A stretch of DNA of 32,973 nt from an uncultured Clostridia bacterium (GTDB lineage Bacteria; Bacillota; Clostridia; Peptostreptococcales; Anaerovoracaceae), in contig CALXIZ010000075.1 in NCBI GenBank assembly GCA_944388495.1, forward strand, positions 1-32,973. The letters run 5' to 3'. A program made the position numbers and the translations under genes. The notes under the pieces are model-generated. The model worked only from the letters and a program-made list of their open reading frames with translations. It had not been told where the DNA came from and did no database searches. This document shows positions 16,593-24,603 of the stretch, piece after piece (the first letter of the stretch is position 1; every line of letters starts with the position of its first letter).

Positions 16593-16629
16593 GAAAAAAG
16601 CTGCACCAGATCGAAATCCGGTGCAGCTT
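16593..16629 (-). terminator. intrinsic terminator of the FAD/Fe-S operon
   Basis: A perfect 10-bp stem (16598-16607 with 16620-16629, AAGCTGCACC and complement) is followed on the minus strand by TTTTTTC. It lies about 50 bases after the last stop of the operon (16681). Confidence 0.9.
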
Positions 16630-16680
16630 GAAAACTAGCCTGATTCAGCAACAGATACTGAACCGATCGATTCGACTATG

Positions 16681-18318
16681 CTACGCTTCTTTTGTAAGAG
16701 TAGCAGTCCAACTTGGCATAGGGAACTTCTCTGGAACTTCCCAGTCGATCATATCGTGCATCCACTCTGCTCTCTGTACGAAGATATCGTGTGCGAGAGG
16801 TACAGGTGGGTGGCAGATCCAGTCTGGGTCGAATTCGTTCTTGACCTTGAGCAGCCAGAGGTGGTAATTCGGACCATACTGAGGACCTGTGAGGTACAGC
16901 GGCTGGTGAGGGCCGAGGTGAGACGAATAGTAGTTGTTCTCGATATTCATCTTGGACGTCTGCAGGAAGAATCTGTCTACGCCGGAAGTATCCTCGTCCT
17001 GATCCCAGTAAATGAGGAATTCGGAGTAACCCTGGTGACCAGATTCGAAGTTCTGGAACCAACCTGGATCGCCGAAGTCCGGGAAGAGAGGAGGTGTATA
17101 TTCGGAAGCCTTGAGGGCTGCGAAAGATTCACCGTGCTGTACGGACTGGTTGAGAGATTCGATGACGAACTCTACGGATACATAAGAACCAGTCATCAGC
17201 CACATGCCGGCAGAGTCAGCGTTCTTGAGCCAGGATTCATCGGAAGCCTTTGTACGTCTAGGTTTACCGTGGCATTCCTGCATGATGTCATCCAGTACAG
17301 CCAGTTCGTAATCCATCTGCTCTTCGCTCGCATAACCGATCAGCATGACTCTTACGAGGTGGAAGTTCTTCAGAGATTCTTCACTTTCCTTAAGCCAGAT
17401 ATCCCAGAACTCTTCCTTATCTTCTGCTTTTGCGATAGCTCTCCAGAATACAGGTACCTTTGTGCAGGCACCGCCGATTTCAGCAGCACCGATCTCGTAC
17501 ATAGCCTTTACCTGATCGTCCTTCGTAGGAACCTGATAGTTGATCCATCTGATTCTCTTCTCGTCGAGTGCGAGGGACGTATTCGGAGCGATGCCCTGAG
17601 GCTTCGGAGATTCCTGAATGAACGGCAGATACTTAACAGCCATTCTCGTAACGATACCCAGGCAGCCTCTTAATCCTGTGAAACCTCTCAGGATGCATCT
17701 GAGGTCAGGACCAGGGCCTTCACCCCAGAACGGATCGTCAGAACCTGCGAGAGATCCCATTCTTACGATCTCGCCGTCAGGCAGTACGAGCTCTGTACCG
17801 AGGATACGTCTGTGAGGAAGACCGATCTTCAGAGAAAGAGGAGACCAGCCGTCGCCCAGCAGGTTTGCGATTGCGGAGCACTGTGCACCGCCGCCGCCGA
17901 TTACGCCGTAGCAGCCCTTGTTGAATGCTTCCTGCTGTAAGGAAGAATAGATAACGCCAGGGCCGATATCAGCATACATATGCTTTTCATCCCAGGAGAA
18001 CTGCTGCATACGCTTCATGTCGATGATCAGCTCATCGTCAACGTGGCAGTGAGTCTTAGGGCCGTAGAAACCTGTTGCATAAGGTACATACGGAATGTGA
18101 TATCTGTTGCAGATCTTTACGATCTTCTGAACTTCTTCCGTATCCTTAGGAAGGATAACTGCTGCCGGAAGAACTGTCATAACTCTTTCATAACCGAGAC
18201 CAGCTTCATAACCGCCAGGACCGGATTTATATCCCTGCATGATTACAGGATCTTCGGATATATATTTAGAACCCGTTACACTCTCGAGTGCTTTGTAAGC
18301 CTGTCTTGAAATTGCCAT
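16681..18318 (-). CDS. FAD-binding (PCMH-type) oxidoreductase, second subunit
   Basis: This is a flavoprotein of the vanillyl-alcohol oxidase/PCMH superfamily, which oxidises hydroxylated substrates such as 2-hydroxy acids or phenols. In the 545 aa protein the FAD domain begins with AAVILPKDTEEVQKIVKICNR (about residue 51) and continues through IPYVPYATG and the glycine-rich GVIGGGGAQCSAIANLLGDG. The C-terminal half has many aromatic residues (NYYSSHLGPHQPLYLTGPQYGPNYHLW), which is unusual for GlcD-like proteins and might form a substrate pocket. The start ATG has GGAGGT 9 nt upstream, 23 bp after the Fe-S protein gene. It is the third gene of a FAD / Fe-S / FAD operon, so it probably forms a complex with the two proteins encoded before it. 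Substrate unknown. Confidence 0.82.
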   Translation of the reverse strand: MAISRQAYKALESVTGSKYISEDPVIMQGYKSGPGGYEAGLGYERVMTVLPAAVILPKDTEEVQKIVKICNRYHIPYVPYATGFYGPKTHCHVDDELIIDMKRMQQFSWDEKHMYADIGPGVIYSSLQQEAFNKGCYGVIGGGGAQCSAIANLLGDGWSPLSLKIGLPHRRILGTELVLPDGEIVRMGSLAGSDDPFWGEGPGPDLRCILRGFTGLRGCLGIVTRMAVKYLPFIQESPKPQGIAPNTSLALDEKRIRWINYQVPTKDDQVKAMYEIGAAEIGGACTKVPVFWRAIAKAEDKEEFWDIWLKESEESLKNFHLVRVMLIGYASEEQMDYELAVLDDIMQECHGKPRRTKASDESWLKNADSAGMWLMTGSYVSVEFVIESLNQSVQHGESFAALKASEYTPPLFPDFGDPGWFQNFESGHQGYSEFLIYWDQDEDTSGVDRFFLQTSKMNIENNYYSSHLGPHQPLYLTGPQYGPNYHLWLLKVKNEFDPDWICHPPVPLAHDIFVQRAEWMHDMIDWEVPEKFPMPSWTATLTKEA

Positions 18319-18341
18319 TTATGTTTCACCTCCAGAATGCC

Positions 18342-19784
18342 TTAAAGTGCTTTAACGATAAGTTCAGTGATATCGATCGCTTCGATGCCATCCTTAGGAT
18401 CCTTGTAAGCATTGAAAGCGTCTCTGCACTGAGGATCAGCGGATACGATTGTTTCGATACCGCATTCCTTAGCTTCGTCAAGGCGATGAGCTGTAGCAAA
18501 CTTAGTTAATGCAGGGAAAGCGATGTCGGTACCACGGCCGGCGCAGATATCGAATGCGTTTTCTCTGATTCTGATAAACTCAGTATTGTCAGCACCAGGG
18601 ATTGCAGCCATGATCGTTCTAGCCTGAGCATACAGACCTTCTCTGCCTCTTCTTCTTCTCTGACCCGGATAGATCATGCCCATCCAGCCTCTCTCACCTT
18701 TGTAAGGAGTCCAGTCGTCGCACAGTCTGGAAACGGAGGATGCATCGTGATATGCCATTCTCGTGTCAACAGGAGTCGTGAGTACGAGAGTTCCGTCTTC
18801 GATCGCCTGAGCTGCGATTTCGAGGATGTGAACAACTTCAAATCCGAGATCAGCCGTAGCGATGTTCAGGAGCTTCGGATAATCAACCTTCATTACTCTG
18901 TATGCTTCCGCATCAGATACAACGACGCGCTTAGCACCGGTAGCCTTGATCGCTTCGATATTTTCCTTTGCGATCTTTCTTGCCAGATCCATCATACCGA
19001 TGGAGAATACAACGTTACCGTCATTCTTCTCATCATCGAGGAGCATGAAGTCGATACCGAGCTTATTCAGGATCGTAGCCGTAGCCTGAGCGATCTGAGG
19101 GTTCTTGTAGGAAGTGTTGTCGCCTACATAGTAAAGAGTATCAGCCTTATCAGCTACCTTTACATCCTTTGCCCATGCTTTACGGTCGGATTTTTCACCG
19201 TAAATATTGCCGGTTTCGATGATCTTGTCAACTGCAGTCTTGTGAGCAGGCAGCGGAGCAACGCCGTCCTGAACAGCCTTTACTCTCAGTGCTTCGAGAG
19301 ACAGCTCGATTTCCAGGTCGAGGTTTCTCTTACATGCAACGTCGCATGCGCCGCACAGAGGGCACGCATAAAGAACCTGCAGGAGCGTAGGAGACCATTC
19401 GAGGGAACCGTCGATTACGCCCAGACCGATTCTCATCTTACCCATTGCGCCGAAAGCGTCAAAATCATTCCAGAGGTTCGCCGGACATCTTACGTTGAAC
19501 TTAACGCCAGGATTATATGTATGTTCTACCCAGTAACAACCTTTGCACTTGATGCAGTGGTCCATGTCGTACTTGAAGTTCTTGATTTCTTCGATATTGA
19601 ATTCCAGAGGTGTTCTCGGAGTATCATATCTGCCGTGGGAATTTCCCTTTCCATCACCATATTCAGGGTCGATTACGGAGAGCTTATAGCGGTCACCCGT
19701 TAATCTCTTATCTTTTGCGACTTCAGCAGCATACTCCATGTTCTTTTTGGTTACTGATAAGTCGAAACGATCATCTCTTGCCAT
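18342..19784 (-). CDS. two-[4Fe-4S] ferredoxin-type protein with degenerate CCG domains (GlcF/HdrD-like)
   Basis: It is predicted to carry electrons between the two flavoproteins or from them to an acceptor. The 480 aa protein has two cluster motifs: CIKCKGC with a distant Cys-Pro (residues 77, 80, 83, 100) and CPLCGACDVAC (141, 144, 147, 151). The rest resembles the tandem CCG domains of GlcF, GlpC and heterodisulfide reductase, but the signature cysteines are mostly gone: the first domain reads YVGDNTS, the second YHDASSVSRL and later DICAGRG instead of CCG. A noncubane cluster or haem site is therefore unlikely. The ATG at 19784 (10 nt after GGGAGG) is preferred to a TTG two codons earlier. 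It is the middle gene of the operon. Confidence 0.82.
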   Translation of the reverse strand: MARDDRFDLSVTKKNMEYAAEVAKDKRLTGDRYKLSVIDPEYGDGKGNSHGRYDTPRTPLEFNIEEIKNFKYDMDHCIKCKGCYWVEHTYNPGVKFNVRCPANLWNDFDAFGAMGKMRIGLGVIDGSLEWSPTLLQVLYACPLCGACDVACKRNLDLEIELSLEALRVKAVQDGVAPLPAHKTAVDKIIETGNIYGEKSDRKAWAKDVKVADKADTLYYVGDNTSYKNPQIAQATATILNKLGIDFMLLDDEKNDGNVVFSIGMMDLARKIAKENIEAIKATGAKRVVVSDAEAYRVMKVDYPKLLNIATADLGFEVVHILEIAAQAIEDGTLVLTTPVDTRMAYHDASSVSRLCDDWTPYKGERGWMGMIYPGQRRRRGREGLYAQARTIMAAIPGADNTEFIRIRENAFDICAGRGTDIAFPALTKFATAHRLDEAKECGIETIVSADPQCRDAFNAYKDPKDGIEAIDITELIVKAL

Positions 19785-19807
19785 AGTCAATGTTCCTCCC
19801 TTCTATA

Positions 19808-21277
19808 TTAGAAACATAAAGTGCCAGGATTTAAGATGTTCTTTTCATCAAAGATACCCTTAACCCTCTTGAGTGTTGCAGTGTAACCGCCTGCTCTGTC
19901 ATAGATTACAGGAACGAGGTTTCCGTAAGGTCTTGTGAACTGAGCACCGTTGTTCATCATTTCAACGCCTGCTTCGTAAACGATAGCTGCGATCTCTTCC
20001 TTTTCAGCTTCGTTAGCAGGATCATAGAAGAATGTGAACTCGATCTGGCATGCACGGTTGTGTTCGATCGGCTGGATGTAAGCACCGATCATAGTGTGCG
20101 GATATGTGTGCTTAGCAACGACCTTGGACAGGATCTCTACATATTCGCTTGCCTTTTCAGGACGTGCGATGAAGAACATATCTTCATATGCGCCGTAAGG
20201 CTTCGTCTTCCAGGAAGGTGCATTCCAAGGAGTCTTCAGGATATTTAACAGTTTTCTGCCGAGACCAGGGAATCCAGGTAATGCAGGCTTCAGGGAGATA
20301 TCCTTGAACGTCGTGTTGATGACATCTGTGAGATAGTGCTCTTCGTAAGCGATCTTTTCTTCCGGACGTCTCTTTACACCGCTGAGTACGATAGCGAGTG
20401 TCCATTCAGGCAGCTTCGCGCAGAGTTCAGGAATGTCTTCAACTGTGTCTGCAATTACTGTAGCGAGATCAACCTTGTTCAGGAGAACGATTTCCTGACC
20501 GATTCTTCTCGGCATGATCTTGTATAAGAATTCATTCGCATAATCCAGATCTTCGATCGGTGCGAAGTAGATTTTATCAATCTGGCTCTTCAGTTCGAGC
20601 TTAGCACTCATCCATGTGATGATACCCATGGTTCCCTGAGCGCCCTGAACGATACGGTAGAAGTCAAGTCCCGGGCCGGAAGGGTCAACACCTCTGGAAG
20701 GAGTGTAAAGGCCGTGAGTCGGGGTATTGTCTGCCGCAAATCCGTGAACGGAACCGGAACCGGAACGGAATACGGAACCGTCGCCCCATACGATTTCGAG
20801 AGACTGTGTAACTTCACCGTAATCATATACGGTATTTGTGATCACGCAACGATCGAGTGTATCGGAAAGAACGGATCTGTTGCCAAGCGGAGTGAACGGC
20901 ATCATAATTCTTGCGCCCACCTTATCCAGCTCTTCGTACATCTGATTCCAGGTAACACCAGGCTGGAAACGAACAAATTTGTGCTTCAGATCGATTTCGA
21001 GGATCTTGTTCATATTCTTCATATCTATGACAATACCACCCTGCTTAGGAATCGTACTACCATACATATGCGTCTGAGAACTTACTGGAACAACCGGAAT
21101 GTTGTTTTCATAAGCATACTTAACGACTGCGGAAACTTCTTCAGTTGACTCAGGCCAAACGACAGCGTCAGCATATCCAGCAGGCATCATACTCATGTCT
21201 TTTGCATAAACCTCAAGATCTGCAGCTTTGTCACTCGCTTTTGCAACCAACTTTTCGAGTTCATTGATCATTGACAT
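19808..21277 (-). CDS. FAD-binding (PCMH-type) oxidoreductase, GlcD-like first subunit
   Basis: This is a flavoprotein of the GlcD/lactate-glycolate oxidase group. In the 489 aa protein the PCMH FAD domain starts at AVVWPESTEEVSAVVKYAYE and includes IPVVPVSSQTHMYGSTIPKQGG. The C-terminal end FDEKNILNPGTLCF is typical of the FAD-oxidase C domain, which supports a complete protein. The start ATG at 21277 has AAGGAGG 10 nt upstream; a longer in-frame version from 21319 would include that ribosome binding site as coding sequence and is rejected. It is the first gene of the operon, with a leader of about 530 nt. Likely substrates are 2-hydroxy acids or related alcohols; none can be fixed from sequence. 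Confidence 0.85.
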   Translation of the reverse strand: MSMINELEKLVAKASDKAADLEVYAKDMSMMPAGYADAVVWPESTEEVSAVVKYAYENNIPVVPVSSQTHMYGSTIPKQGGIVIDMKNMNKILEIDLKHKFVRFQPGVTWNQMYEELDKVGARIMMPFTPLGNRSVLSDTLDRCVITNTVYDYGEVTQSLEIVWGDGSVFRSGSGSVHGFAADNTPTHGLYTPSRGVDPSGPGLDFYRIVQGAQGTMGIITWMSAKLELKSQIDKIYFAPIEDLDYANEFLYKIMPRRIGQEIVLLNKVDLATVIADTVEDIPELCAKLPEWTLAIVLSGVKRRPEEKIAYEEHYLTDVINTTFKDISLKPALPGFPGLGRKLLNILKTPWNAPSWKTKPYGAYEDMFFIARPEKASEYVEILSKVVAKHTYPHTMIGAYIQPIEHNRACQIEFTFFYDPANEAEKEEIAAIVYEAGVEMMNNGAQFTRPYGNLVPVIYDRAGGYTATLKRVKGIFDEKNILNPGTLCF

Positions 21278-21839
21278 AAACTCACTTCCTCCTTTCAAAA
21301 CGAAATTACGATACAACATCTTGCTTTACATTACCATACAATCATGATTCTTCACTTAAAAGAAAATCATTTTCTGCCGCAGAAACGGCGCCGTACTTTT
21401 CCGTAATAACTATCATCTTTACCCGTTGGTGCCTCTGCATGATATGTTTTATCTGTACGCAGCGTCTCTGTGTGAATAATATTTTCGGAAAACCGGATCT
21501 GCCTCCCCGCAGCTACAATGTAAATTAATTTTAAGCAGTATCATAATCATGAGCTGTCAGCTCTCTATTCCACATCGGCCCGCAAAAGCCGACGTTTCTT
21601 AAACCCATATCACAAGATACAGAAATTAAGACTAAGATATGACTGGCGATTCGGTGCAGCCTGCCCTGAAAATTCTCTGTACGCTCTTTTCGCGTGCAGT
21701 TCCGGACCGCGTCCTTTTTCTTCTTTCAGGCTGTTCCTCCTCATACGTACTCATAACGATGTTGAAATATTTTTATACATATAATTCGTATACGTTATAT
21801 TTCGTATAAGATTATATGCTCTCTTTAATAATATGTCAA
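21278..21839 (-). promoter_or_regulatory. consensus promoter and about 530-nt leader of the FAD/Fe-S operon
   Basis: The minus-strand promoter is TTGACA (21839-21834), 17 bases, TATAAT (21816-21811), a perfect consensus in both boxes. Transcription would start near 21804, far from the first codon at 21277. The leader contains a 7-bp hairpin (about 21570-21594), GAGCT/AGCTC just after it, and a TTTCTGC/GCAGAAA dyad near 21376. A 40-codon basic ORF (21754 to 21632) lacks a ribosome binding site. No known riboswitch was recognised. Confidence 0.65.
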
Positions 21840-22030
21840 CCTATTATTTTATTTTCCGTAATCCGATCACTCCCATATGTGTCAGAACCTTATCATCAGA
21901 GCTGTTTTTCAGACTTACTATGTGGCGATATTTTAATAAAATACACTTAAAATGTATAACAATTTGTGTTATATTAAGAATATCGCAGCAGGGCAGGAAG
22001 ACTTTTTCTTCCTTATCTCCTTGCTGAGCC

Positions 22031-22080
22031 TATTTTATCGTCATACTAATAATATGTCAACTGATTACTTTTTTGTAAGT
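22031..22080 (-). promoter_or_regulatory. 50-bp promoter/operator module, copy 2, beside the HxlR gene
   Basis: The minus-strand promoter is TTGACA (22060-22055), 17 bases, TAAAAT (22037-22032), with the dyad ATTAC-N6-GTAAGT at 22064-22080 just upstream of the -35 box. It matches 14837-14886 at 45 of 50 positions. It fires away from the HxlR gene toward the FAD operon and is a second, upstream promoter for it; the dyad is 75 bases before the HxlR start codon, so the regulator may also control itself. Confidence 0.65.
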
Positions 22081-22154
22081 GGTACGGCCTCTTTCAATAC
22101 ACGGGAACCCTTATAAATTCCCGAAAAGAAGCTTCCCGCAGGAGGAAAAAATAT

Positions 22155-22646
22155 ATGGAAAAAAAGAAAGTTCAACGAAGCAAGATGCAGAACGGATCCT
22201 TTCCGTATGATCATTTTTTCGATCTTCTCAGCGGAAAATGGAAATCCTGCATCATGATCGCAATCGATTATGAAAAGCATATTCATTTTAATGCTTTTCA
22301 GAAACTCTGGGGCATTTCAAGCAAGGTTCTGTATACACAGCTCACAGAACTGGAAAATGACGGTCTCATCATCAGACAGAAAATGAATAAAGAGGACAAG
22401 CAGACGACACAGTATGTCATGACTGAAAAAGGAAAAAGTGTCATGCCGATTCTGAAGGATATTTACCTGTGGGCTCTGAAGGATCTCAAAGACAAGAATA
22501 TGAAGATTGATCCCCGCTCCTTTGAATACTATATGCCGAAAGACAGAAAAGAAAAAAAGTCCGCATCCTCAGAAGAGGCGGAACATTCAGCCGGATCGGA
22601 GGCTGCACCTCAGAAGACCGAAACAACAGAAACGCCCGGGAACTGA
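22155..22646 (+). CDS. HxlR-family winged-helix transcriptional regulator
   Basis: This is a DNA-binding MarR-like regulator of the HxlR family, usually a dimer that senses metabolites, electrophiles or redox state. The 163 aa protein has the family core LSGKWKSCIMIAI (about residues 25-37), then FQKLWGISSKVLYTQLTELENDGLI (recognition helix) and the wing with QYVMTEKGKSVMPIL. After about residue 130 it has a low-complexity Glu/Ser/Thr tail not typical of the family. A single Cys (Cys32, in KWKSCIM) lies in the first helix. AGGAGG lies 9 nt before the ATG. It is the only plus-strand gene in the window, divergent from the FAD operon, and the repeated dyads at 14870 and 22064 are its best operator candidates. 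Confidence 0.88.
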   Translation: MEKKKVQRSKMQNGSFPYDHFFDLLSGKWKSCIMIAIDYEKHIHFNAFQKLWGISSKVLYTQLTELENDGLIIRQKMNKEDKQTTQYVMTEKGKSVMPILKDIYLWALKDLKDKNMKIDPRSFEYYMPKDRKEKKSASSEEAEHSAGSEAAPQKTETTETPGN

Positions 22647-22750
22647 TCTCTGAAATCCCCCGTATGATCGGCATGAACCGAAAGATGCCCGTTTCCGCCG
22701 GATTATTTCCGGGGAAAAATATCATCAGGCTGTCCTGAAAAAGGGAAGCG

Positions 22751-22814
22751 GAAATCTCCCCGTATCTTTCTCTGTCTGTCCGTCCGGACAGTGCAGAGAA
22801 GATGCGGGGATTTT
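22751..22814. terminator. long convergent hairpin between the HxlR and succinate CoA-transferase genes
   Basis: An imperfect stem of more than 20 bp has arms at about 22752-22781 and 22786-22812 and ends in TTTTC on the plus strand. It lies between two convergent genes and can serve both directions. Confidence 0.65.
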
Positions 22815-22900
22815 CTATGCGGACTTTTCTCCGTCCTGTTATAGGTTATAGTAAGATTTATTAACTGTTCCGTAACCGTTCCGTCCGCGTATATCCGGTG

Positions 22901-24382
22901 TTACCTCAGCATCGTTCCTGTATCGGCCAATCTCTGATGACACGAAAGAGCATATATCAGATCGTGAGGTGTATGTTTTCCCGGAGAAATTTCGCATGCA
23001 TGTCTGAAATATTCACGCAGCTGCGGCCTGTAATCCGGATGAGCGCAGTTTTCGATGATCAGCTCCGCACGTTCTCTCGGTGTTTTCCAGCGCAGATCGG
23101 CGACACCCTGTTCTGTGACAATGACACAGACATCGTGCTCCGTCTGATCCACGTGAGAGACCATCGGTACGACACAGGAAATCGAATTATCGCCGAGCAC
23201 TATGGACTCTGTGGCAAAGATGCTTATTCTCGCATTTCTGGTAAAGTCTCCGCTTCCTCCGAGACCGTTCATCATACGCGTCCCGGAAAGATGTGTCGAA
23301 TTCACATTTCCGTAAATATCTACTTCTATCGGCGTATTCAGAGCGATCACACCCAGACGCCGGATGATTTCAGGATGATTTGAAATCTCATTCGGACGCA
23401 CGATAATTTTATCGCGGTAAAAGTCGATATTTTCATAGAAACGCTGTTTATTTTCATCTGTAAGCGCAATGGAACTGGTGGAGATAAAATCGAACACGCC
23501 TTTTGAAAGAAGCTCAAAAGCGGAATCCTGCATCACTTCCGTATACATACTCAGACCTCTGAAGCCTCCGGCTTCCAGACAACTCAGCACCGCATTGCCG
23601 ACCGCTCCCACGCCTGACTGAATCGGACCGGGATTTTCCGGAAGTCTGCCTGCCGCGATTTCGGCTTTCAGAAAATCGACAATATTCTGTCCTATTTTCG
23701 CTGTTACCGGATCCACAGGACGGAATTTCTGCGGCTGATCCGACAGATCCGTGACGACGATCGCGGCGATTTTTTCCGGCGGACACGGGATAAACGGCGT
23801 ACCGATCCGGTCATCAGGTTTTTCGATCGGAATGATCTTCGCGCGAGGAGGCAGCCCGATCTCGAAGAAATCATGCATGCCCATCAGTCCCATCGGCAGA
23901 GATTCATTCACCTCGACGATAACTCTGTCGGCCGTCATGACAGCGGCATCGACAGATCCTGCGGAAGCGCCCAGATACAATCCTTCTTCCGTCACCGCCA
24001 CGCATTCAGCCAGAGCGATATCCATCTTCGGACCGGTTTTCTGATTGATATTCAGCGGCAGCTGCGAGATATGTATATCGCTGAAAAGAACACTTCCGTC
24101 GTTGATCGCCTGACGCAGAGAATCATTTGACTGATGTCCGTAGCGGTACTTTACGAGACCTGCACGCACGAGTGCTCCGTCCAGTTCATCTCCTGTAGCC
24201 GCTCCGACCATAATGGTCAGATCTTTCGCATGCTTCGACTCCGCAAGAGCCTGAGGTACGGCTTTCGGATATCCGATATTGGTAAAACCGCTCACGCCGA
24301 TCGTCATACCGCTTCTGATTATCTTCGCCGCCTCTTCTGCACTCATCACTCTGTCTCTGAGAGACTCGGCAATTCTGTCCAT
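22901..24382 (-). CDS. cat1: succinate/acetyl-CoA CoA-transferase (Cat1/AarC family)
   Basis: It is predicted to move CoA from acetyl-CoA (or another acyl-CoA) to succinate or a similar acid. In the 493 aa protein the catalytic Glu is E282 in MYTEVMQDSAF, after the conserved GVGAVGNAV loop, and the glycine-rich GLGGSGDFTRNA near residue 390 is the family hallmark. The ATG at 24382 is chosen because AAAGGAT lies 7 nt upstream; a longer in-frame start at 24415 has no such site. The gene follows an internal terminator (24478-24517), so it probably has its own promoter as well as read-through from the upstream genes. Together with the sucD-like and alcohol dehydrogenase genes it matches the start of the C. 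kluyveri succinate route. Acetate or propionate as acceptor is the main alternative. Confidence 0.85.
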   Translation of the reverse strand: MDRIAESLRDRVMSAEEAAKIIRSGMTIGVSGFTNIGYPKAVPQALAESKHAKDLTIMVGAATGDELDGALVRAGLVKYRYGHQSNDSLRQAINDGSVLFSDIHISQLPLNINQKTGPKMDIALAECVAVTEEGLYLGASAGSVDAAVMTADRVIVEVNESLPMGLMGMHDFFEIGLPPRAKIIPIEKPDDRIGTPFIPCPPEKIAAIVVTDLSDQPQKFRPVDPVTAKIGQNIVDFLKAEIAAGRLPENPGPIQSGVGAVGNAVLSCLEAGGFRGLSMYTEVMQDSAFELLSKGVFDFISTSSIALTDENKQRFYENIDFYRDKIIVRPNEISNHPEIIRRLGVIALNTPIEVDIYGNVNSTHLSGTRMMNGLGGSGDFTRNARISIFATESIVLGDNSISCVVPMVSHVDQTEHDVCVIVTEQGVADLRWKTPRERAELIIENCAHPDYRPQLREYFRHACEISPGKHTPHDLIYALSCHQRLADTGTMLR

Positions 24383-24415
24383 AAATCTTATCCTTTCTAC
24401 ATTCATGCGGTGCAT

Positions 24416-24472
24416 GAAATTTCACTCATATCATTTTCCATAATATAGTCCGAGAAATTTCTCTGAAATTTC
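24416..24472. promoter_or_regulatory. three copies of the palindrome GAAATTTC upstream of cat1
   Basis: Copies lie at 24416-24423, 24454-24461 and 24465-24472; the last two are 11 bp apart, one helical turn. They cover the region where a cat1 promoter would be (a TATATT box lies at about 24442-24447 on the minus strand, without a good -35). It may be an operator; chance in AT-rich DNA is not excluded. Confidence 0.3.
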
Positions 24473-24477
24473 TTAAG

Positions 24478-24517
24478 AAAAGAGCTATCGCGGCAGATCC
24501 GATGCGACAGCTCTTTT
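24478..24517 (-). terminator. intrinsic terminator between the alcohol dehydrogenase and cat1 genes
   Basis: A 14-bp stem (24478-24491 with 24504-24517) with one G-U pair and a 12-base loop is followed by TTTTCTT on the minus strand. It should reduce cat1 expression relative to the upstream genes. Confidence 0.8.
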
Positions 24518-24603
24518 ATGCGCTTATTCAGACCGCTGACTTTCGAATACAGAAGACAGGCCGCATGCATGCTGCGGCGCCGGTATTCACTGTTCCGCCG
24601 TCA

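Noticed and set aside
21632..21754. 40-codon basic ORF in the FAD operon leader
   Set aside because: No ribosome binding site in front of the ATG and no recognisable similarity; could be a leader peptide but unsupported.
21833..22027. 64-codon plus-strand ORF upstream of the HxlR gene
   Set aside because: It overlaps the promoter region of the divergent operon and has no ribosome binding site.
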